From: JAGVPT01 sp049578505 | GTDB lineage: Bacteria > Bacteroidota > Ignavibacteria > UBA10030 > UBA8401 | Direction: 5' to 3' | Assembly: GCA_049578505.1 (NCBI GenBank) | Contig: JBAUMC010000039.1 | Span: 1-64,000 of the forward strand | Length of the DNA stretch: 64,000 nucleotides | Part shown: positions 60,074 through 64,000 of the stretch, one piece after another | How the letters are laid out: each line of letters begins with the position of its first letter | Numbering within the stretch: position 1 is the stretch's first letter | Made by a program: the position numbers and the translations under genes | The notes under the pieces: model-generated | The model's database searches: none | The model's input: the letters and a program-made list of their open reading frames with translations, nothing else | What the model was told of the DNA's origin: nothing

Positions 60074-61453
60074 ATGGCTCGCACCTACAATATCCTTATA
60101 GTCGACGATGAAGAGAGCGTCGTATTTCTTCTCAAGGAAGAGCTCTCGGAATTAGAGAAGTACGACGTTACAGTTGCATACGACGGCGCTGAAGCAATCA
60201 ACATTCTTCAGGGCCACCCTTTCGATGTTGTTCTTCTCGATGTGAAAATGCCTCGCGTCAGCGGGATCGAAGTCCTGAAGTACATTCGGGAACAGCACCC
60301 GACTACGATTGTCCTTATGCTTACGAATTTTGCCGACGTCAAGACAGCAATCGAAACGATGAAGCTTGGCGCGTACGATTTTGTCAGTAAACCGTATGAG
60401 CGGGAAGAATTGCTTGCAACGATTGACCGCGCACTCGAACTGCGCCGCCTTACGATCGACAATAAGCTCATGGAGTACGAGCTCAACCGCCAGGGGTTGG
60501 CTCGTGAGTTTATCGGGAAAAGTCCTGCAGTCCAATCCCTCATCAGCACGGCAAAAAAAATTGCCGATAGTACTGCAATCGTTCAGATTCAAGGTCCGAG
60601 CGGTACAGGTAAAGAGCTGATAGCCCATCTTATCCACACATCAAGCCCGAGAAAGAACCGCCCTTTTGTGATTGTGAACTGCGCTTCCATTCCCGACGCT
60701 CTGCTGGAAAGCGAACTGTTCGGCCACGAGAAAGGAGCGTTCACGAACGCGTACGCGATGAAACAGGGTCTGGTCGAAGTTGCAAACGGAGGGACTCTCT
60801 TTTTGGATGAAGTCGGCGACATCAGCCCGATGATTCAGCCCAAGCTGCTCAGATTTCTCGAGACAGGGGAGTTCCGGCGGGTAGGGGGAACAAATGCGAT
60901 GAAAGTCGACGTGCGTATCGTTTCCGCAACGAACAAGGATTTGCAAAAAGAGGTTGAGGCCGGCAGATTCAGAGAAGACTTATTGTATCGATTGAATGTT
61001 GTGACCATTCGTATCCCCCCCCTGAAAGACCGCAAAGAAGATATCCCCCTTCTCATTGAGAATTTTTTGGGGAAAAAAATAAAGGGAAAAGCTCAGAAAC
61101 GCCTGAGCGACGAAGCGGTGCAGGTATTGATGCGGTACGATTGGCCCGGCAACGTCCGCGAGATGGAACATGTCATCGAAGGAGCCGTCATTCTATCGCA
61201 TGACGAAGTCATCACGGCAAAAGATCTGACACTGACCGCATCCTCGGGAATGCAAAATTTGAGCCCCGTTCCCATGCCGCAGAAAGAGGGTGAAGTATTA
61301 TCACTTGAGACAATGGAAAAAATGCAGATCGAACTCGTGCTGCAAAAGAATAATTACAACCGTTCAAAAACCGCCCAGTTGCTCGGCATCACTCCTAAGA
61401 CGTTATATCTCAAAATTAAACGGTACGGTATAACTACCCCCACCAAAGACTAA
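60074..61453 (+). CDS. NtrC-type sigma54-dependent response regulator
   Basis: 459 aa: receiver (1-120, phospho-aspartate in VVLLDVKMPRVSG), AAA+ domain (about 145-375) with Walker A QGPSGTGKELIAH, the sigma54-contact loop HEKGAFTNA (a known variant of GAFTGA), Walker B GGTLFLDEVGD, and a C-terminal Fis-type helix-turn-helix (NRSKTAQLLGITPKTLYLKI). Phosphorylated by an unknown kinase, it opens sigma54 promoters. The clear sigma54 promoters in this window, at 14825 and 22959, make the electron-transfer locus a candidate target; this is inference. Confidence 0.96.
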   Translation: MARTYNILIVDDEESVVFLLKEELSELEKYDVTVAYDGAEAINILQGHPFDVVLLDVKMPRVSGIEVLKYIREQHPTTIVLMLTNFADVKTAIETMKLGAYDFVSKPYEREELLATIDRALELRRLTIDNKLMEYELNRQGLAREFIGKSPAVQSLISTAKKIADSTAIVQIQGPSGTGKELIAHLIHTSSPRKNRPFVIVNCASIPDALLESELFGHEKGAFTNAYAMKQGLVEVANGGTLFLDEVGDISPMIQPKLLRFLETGEFRRVGGTNAMKVDVRIVSATNKDLQKEVEAGRFREDLLYRLNVVTIRIPPLKDRKEDIPLLIENFLGKKIKGKAQKRLSDEAVQVLMRYDWPGNVREMEHVIEGAVILSHDEVITAKDLTLTASSGMQNLSPVPMPQKEGEVLSLETMEKMQIELVLQKNNYNRSKTAQLLGITPKTLYLKIKRYGITTPTKD

Positions 61454-61553
61454 TCCTTCACAGAATTTTTTTCCCTTACCCTGCAACTTTTTCCCTCTTT
61501 TTCCGAATACTATACAGAGCCGAAATCACCAATATTGTAATGAGGAGGGTAGT

Positions 61554-61976
61554 ATGAAGAAGGGAATGATTGCACGAGGCCTGATGGCCGTTGCGGCGGC
61601 AGCTGTTATTGGGTTCACTTCCGCTGCAGCATCAGAGCCGGGAGTTTCGAGGTATGGCGATGTTGACTGGAAAAAAGCAGAGGCAAACTATGTCGCCGCT
61701 TTAAAATCGGATAATATGGGCGTTAAGCAAAGTGCGGCAAGCTATGTAGCTGAGTACAAACTTAAAGGAGCTGTGGATCCTCTCATTCAAATCCTGAAGT
61801 TTGACAAAGTAGAAAGTGCAAGGATGTCAGCGGCGTTGGCGCTTGTCACTTTAAACGATGCGCGTGGCAGAGCTGCAGTTGAAGAGGCTACTTTGTATGA
61901 CGGAAGCGACAAAGTGGTTAGATTCTGCGAGTCATTGCTGAACGCTTCGCCGAACAAGTTCAGCGCAATGGAATAA
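61554..61976 (+). CDS. Small exported HEAT-repeat-like protein
   Basis: 140 aa; ATG 61554 follows GAGGAGGGTAGT. The signal peptide ends near SAAASEPG. The mature part consists of paired helices typical of HEAT/PBS repeats (NMGVKQSAASYVAEYKLKGA, VESARMSAALALVTLNDARG). Such domains give protein contact surfaces. The partner is unknown. It is followed by a terminator and forms its own unit after the NtrC-type gene. Confidence 0.8.
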   Translation: MKKGMIARGLMAVAAAAVIGFTSAAASEPGVSRYGDVDWKKAEANYVAALKSDNMGVKQSAASYVAEYKLKGAVDPLIQILKFDKVESARMSAALALVTLNDARGRAAVEEATLYDGSDKVVRFCESLLNASPNKFSAME

Positions 61977-62005
61977 AAGAAGTTCCTTGGATTCTCCCCC
62001 CTAAA

Positions 62006-62055
62006 GCCAGAGCATTACTCAATTGTTGTATGAGTAGCGCTCTGGCCCTCTCATT
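62006..62055 (+). terminator. Intrinsic terminator after the HEAT-like gene
   Basis: GCCAGAGC (62006-62013) pairs with GCTCTGGC (62039-62046), extended by TTACTCA/TGAGTA, followed by CCTCTCATTTTT. Confidence 0.88.
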
Positions 62056-62100
62056 TTTGTAAATTCAATTCCACGTAGTAGTCCTGCCTTATCCATGCAG

Positions 62101-62180
62101 TGGCTCAATTTGAGAAAAAAATTGCCATGCCCACATTCCGAAGGGATCCCTCCGGTACGCGGGAATGGCAAATTGAGTCA
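62101..62180. repeat. MITE-like palindromic element, short copy
   Basis: Left end TGGCTCAATTTGAGAAAAAA and right end GGGAATGGCAAATTGAGTCA match as inverted repeats with one mismatch over the last 12 bases. The middle ATTCCGAAGGGATCC is shared with the copy at 46250. Confidence 0.78.
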
Positions 62181-62200
62181 GCATCCTCACTCAACTTTGA

Positions 62201-62229
62201 TTGACTTTCGTCCATTTTTTCGGTAATTT
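62201..62229 (+). promoter_or_regulatory. Sigma70-type promoter for the acyl-CoA dehydrogenase gene
   Basis: TTGACT (62201-62206), 17 bases, TAATTT (62224-62229), 62 bases before the ATG at 62292. Confidence 0.6.
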
Positions 62230-62291
62230 TTGAAAAATTTTCACTTGGTAAGCCTCTCTTTCGCAATGTTCCCCCTCGAAAGGAATGATCG

Positions 62292-63461
62292 ATGTTGAAG
62301 TCTCAAGGGGTCGATTATTATGCCATCGATTCTCAATTGAACGATGAAGAAATACTCGTCCGCAACACAGTTCGAGAATTTGTCGATGATAACGTTTTGC
62401 CGATTATTGAGAAGCATAATCGTGAAGGAACGTTTCCGCACCAACTTGTGAAACAAATGGCCGGACTCGGTCTTTTCGGTGCCACGCTTCCTGCGAAATA
62501 TGGGTGTGCTGAATTGAATAACGTTGCGTATGGGTTGATGATGCAGGAGTTGGAAAGGGGTGACAGCGGCGTTCGGAGTTTTGCGTCGGTTCAAAGTGCG
62601 TTGGTCATGTATCCTATTCATGTTTTCGGCTCCGAAGAACAAAAAGATTGCTGGCTGCCGAAATTGGCCAAAGGGGAAAAGATCGGATGCTTTGGATTGA
62701 CGGAGCCGGATTACGGGTCCAATCCCGGCGGAATGATTACCCGCGCGGAAAAAAGGGGGGAAGGTTTTGTTCTCAACGGAGCAAAAATGTGGATCACAAA
62801 CGGAACGATCGCAGATGTTGCCGTCGTGTGGGCAAAACTGGACGGCGAGATTAAAGGGTTCCTTGTTGAAAAAGGAACAAAGGGCTTTGAGGCTCCGGAA
62901 ATGCATGGTAAACATTCTCTTCGCGCATCGGTCACGTCCGAACTTGTTTTTCAGGATTGTTTTATTCCGGAGCAAAATCTCTTACCGAAATCGGGCGGGT
63001 TGAAGTCTCCGTTAATGTGCCTGAGTCAGGCGCGGTACGGCATCGCGTGGGGGGCTCTCGGTGCCGCAACAGCCTGTTACGATGCAGCGCTTCACTATTC
63101 ATTATCCCGCGTGCAATTTGACAAGCCGATCGCTTCCTTTCAGATGACGCAGGAAAAACTTGTATACATGCTCACTGAAATCACGAAAGGACAATTGCTT
63201 TGTCTTCAGCTAGCGAGGTTGAAGGACCAGAACAGGGCGACGTTTGCGCAGATATCCATGGCGAAGCGGAACAACGTTTACCACGCCCTGGAAATCGCAA
63301 GAACGGCGCGGGAAATTTTAGGGGCAAACGGAATACTCGACGAATATCCGGTGATGCGCCATGCCGCAAACCTTGAATCGGTGAAAACGTACGAAGGAAC
63401 GCATGAGATGCATACGCTCATTATCGGCGAAGATATAACGGGTATTGCGGCATTTAATTGA
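62292..63461 (+). CDS. Acyl-CoA dehydrogenase, glutaryl-CoA dehydrogenase-like
   Basis: 389 aa. The FAD/substrate motif GCFGLTEPDYGSNPGGM and the catalytic glutamate in VKTYEGTHEMHTLIIG are where glutaryl-CoA dehydrogenases have them (the C-terminal glutamate of the YEGT motif). The REILGANGILDEYPVMRH stretch is also typical of that group. It oxidises, and may decarboxylate, a dicarboxyl or short acyl-CoA, passing electrons to an electron-transfer flavoprotein. No such flavoprotein gene is in the window. Confidence 0.93.
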   Translation: MLKSQGVDYYAIDSQLNDEEILVRNTVREFVDDNVLPIIEKHNREGTFPHQLVKQMAGLGLFGATLPAKYGCAELNNVAYGLMMQELERGDSGVRSFASVQSALVMYPIHVFGSEEQKDCWLPKLAKGEKIGCFGLTEPDYGSNPGGMITRAEKRGEGFVLNGAKMWITNGTIADVAVVWAKLDGEIKGFLVEKGTKGFEAPEMHGKHSLRASVTSELVFQDCFIPEQNLLPKSGGLKSPLMCLSQARYGIAWGALGAATACYDAALHYSLSRVQFDKPIASFQMTQEKLVYMLTEITKGQLLCLQLARLKDQNRATFAQISMAKRNNVYHALEIARTAREILGANGILDEYPVMRHAANLESVKTYEGTHEMHTLIIGEDITGIAAFN

Positions 63462-63495
63462 ACCGTGAAAGATACCGATCTCAACCCTTTTTGCT

Positions 63496-63525
63496 CGAAG
63501 GATGCACTGCGCATCCTTCGTTGTT
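63496..63525 (+). terminator. Intrinsic terminator before guaB
   Basis: CGAAGGATGC (63496-63505) pairs with GCATCCTTCG (63511-63520) around a five-base loop, followed by TTGTTTAT. Confidence 0.82.
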
Positions 63526-63557
63526 TATATCAGCTCTGACTCACAAACAGGAAATAT

Positions 63558-64000
63558 ATGAAATCAAAAAAAATCATTGGCGACGCGATCACATATGACG
63601 ATGTGCTGCTTATTCCGGGCAAGTCTTCCGTGCTGCCGCGCGATGTCGATGTGTCGACACGTTTGTCGCGGACGATCAGGCTGAATATTCCCATACTCTC
63701 CGCGGCGATGGATACAGTAACGGAAGCTGAGATGGCTATCGCACTCGCGCGGGAGGGAGGCATCGGCATCATTCACAAAAATATGGCCATCGCTTTGCAA
63801 GCGGAAGAAGTCGATAAAGTGAAGAGGTCTGAAAGCGGAATGATCCTTGATCCTATTACCTTGACGGCGGATAAAACCGTCGGCGATGTTCTCGACTTGA
63901 TGGCGAAGTTCAGCATTTCGGGAATTCCAATTGTGCGGGATGAGAAACTCGTCGGCATTCTTACCAACCGTGACCTGCGTTTTCAACCGAATAGAAAGCT
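63558..64000 (+). CDS. guaB: IMP dehydrogenase, N-terminal part
   Basis: The frame starts at ATG 63558 (CAGGAAAT upstream) and is still open at the window edge, giving about 147 residues. ITYDDVLLIPGKSSVLPRDV, IPILSAAMDTVTEAEMAIAL and GGIGIIHKNM are diagnostic for GuaB, followed by the start of the CBS-pair insertion (DPITLTADKTVGDVLDLM). It oxidises IMP to XMP in guanine nucleotide synthesis. The catalytic cysteine loop lies outside the window. Confidence 0.97.
   Translation, partial: MKSKKIIGDAITYDDVLLIPGKSSVLPRDVDVSTRLSRTIRLNIPILSAAMDTVTEAEMAIALAREGGIGIIHKNMAIALQAEEVDKVKRSESGMILDPITLTADKTVGDVLDLMAKFSISGIPIVRDEKLVGILTNRDLRFQPNRK

Larger units (their letters stand above)
61977..62291. other. 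Intergenic region with terminator, palindromic repeat and promoter
   Basis: The 315 bases hold the terminator at 62006-62055, a short palindromic repeat at 62101-62180 and the promoter at 62201-62229, in this order. No gene is seen. Confidence 0.75.

Noticed and set aside
1..64000. tRNA and rRNA genes
   Set aside because: No cloverleaf-like segment or rRNA-like stretch was noticed in the intergenic regions; a covariance-model scan could not be run.

Overview
The window looks like a chromosomal segment of a Gram-negative bacterium of the Bacteroidota/Ignavibacteria/FCB group. The evidence is a type IX secretion (T9SS) C-terminal sorting-domain remnant, a TonB-dependent receptor, a fused MoaC/MoaB protein, the MEP isoprenoid pathway (ispG, ispE) and many outer-membrane beta-barrels. 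The species cannot be fixed from the sequence alone. Several promoters have TTGACT-N17-TATCTT or TAAATT spacing, so vegetative promoters here look like ordinary sigma70 sites rather than the classical Bacteroidetes -33/-7 type. No rRNA, tRNA or CRISPR array was seen.

Layout. 1-2.8 kb: a truncated S9 peptidase, DinB-like, transglutaminase-like, GNAT and Lrp-ligand-domain genes. 3-9.8 kb: molybdenum cofactor genes (moaCB, moeA) separated by an accessory island. The island holds a REP-associated transposase with flanking hairpins and a six-gene cluster for an exported Cys-rich peptide: TlpA-like thioredoxin, membrane-anchored C39 peptidase, 69-aa precursor, secreted protein, Yip1-like membrane protein and MauE/DoxX redox protein. 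10-14.3 kb: a receiver-like protein, a T9SS pseudogene, a long palindromic repeat, and a DUF362/polyferredoxin pair. 14.8-29 kb: a large electron-transfer locus with 56 heme-c motifs in six proteins, a Rieske/cytochrome b pair, a porin-cytochrome conduit, a CcmF heme lyase and a ferredoxin. Two good sigma54 promoters lie in it.

29-38.6 kb: fermentation/anaerobic carbon metabolism (AlaDH/PNT-family dehydrogenase, CoA-transferase, pyruvate:ferredoxin oxidoreductase, dihydroorotate-dehydrogenase-like protein), with two small unknown proteins and an odd signalling pair. 38.9-43.5 kb: gap, pgk, rhomboid protease, ispG. 43.6-54.5 kb: an ECF sigma/anti-sigma pair, ymdB, folD, a TPR protein, a beta-barrel, an M24 peptidase, a second sigma factor with small membrane protein, a luciferase-like domain protein and an HtrA-type protease. 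54.5-64 kb: LOG-family protein, TonB receptor, ispE, OsmC, a group of response regulators including an NtrC-type sigma54 activator, a HEAT-like secreted protein, an acyl-CoA dehydrogenase and the start of guaB.

How it fits together. The respiratory locus can be read as quinol oxidation in the inner membrane (Rieske/cytochrome b, b-type multiheme fusion, ImcH-like protein), periplasmic multiheme wires, then an outer-membrane porin with periplasmic and lipoprotein multiheme cytochromes, i.e. an extracellular electron transfer route. Its sigma54 promoters match the presence of an NtrC-type activator at 60 kb. The best candidate for an undescribed system is the Cys-rich peptide cluster at 4994-8255. 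A family of MITE-like palindromes (about 78-241 bp) lies, always in the same orientation, just upstream of plus-strand genes.
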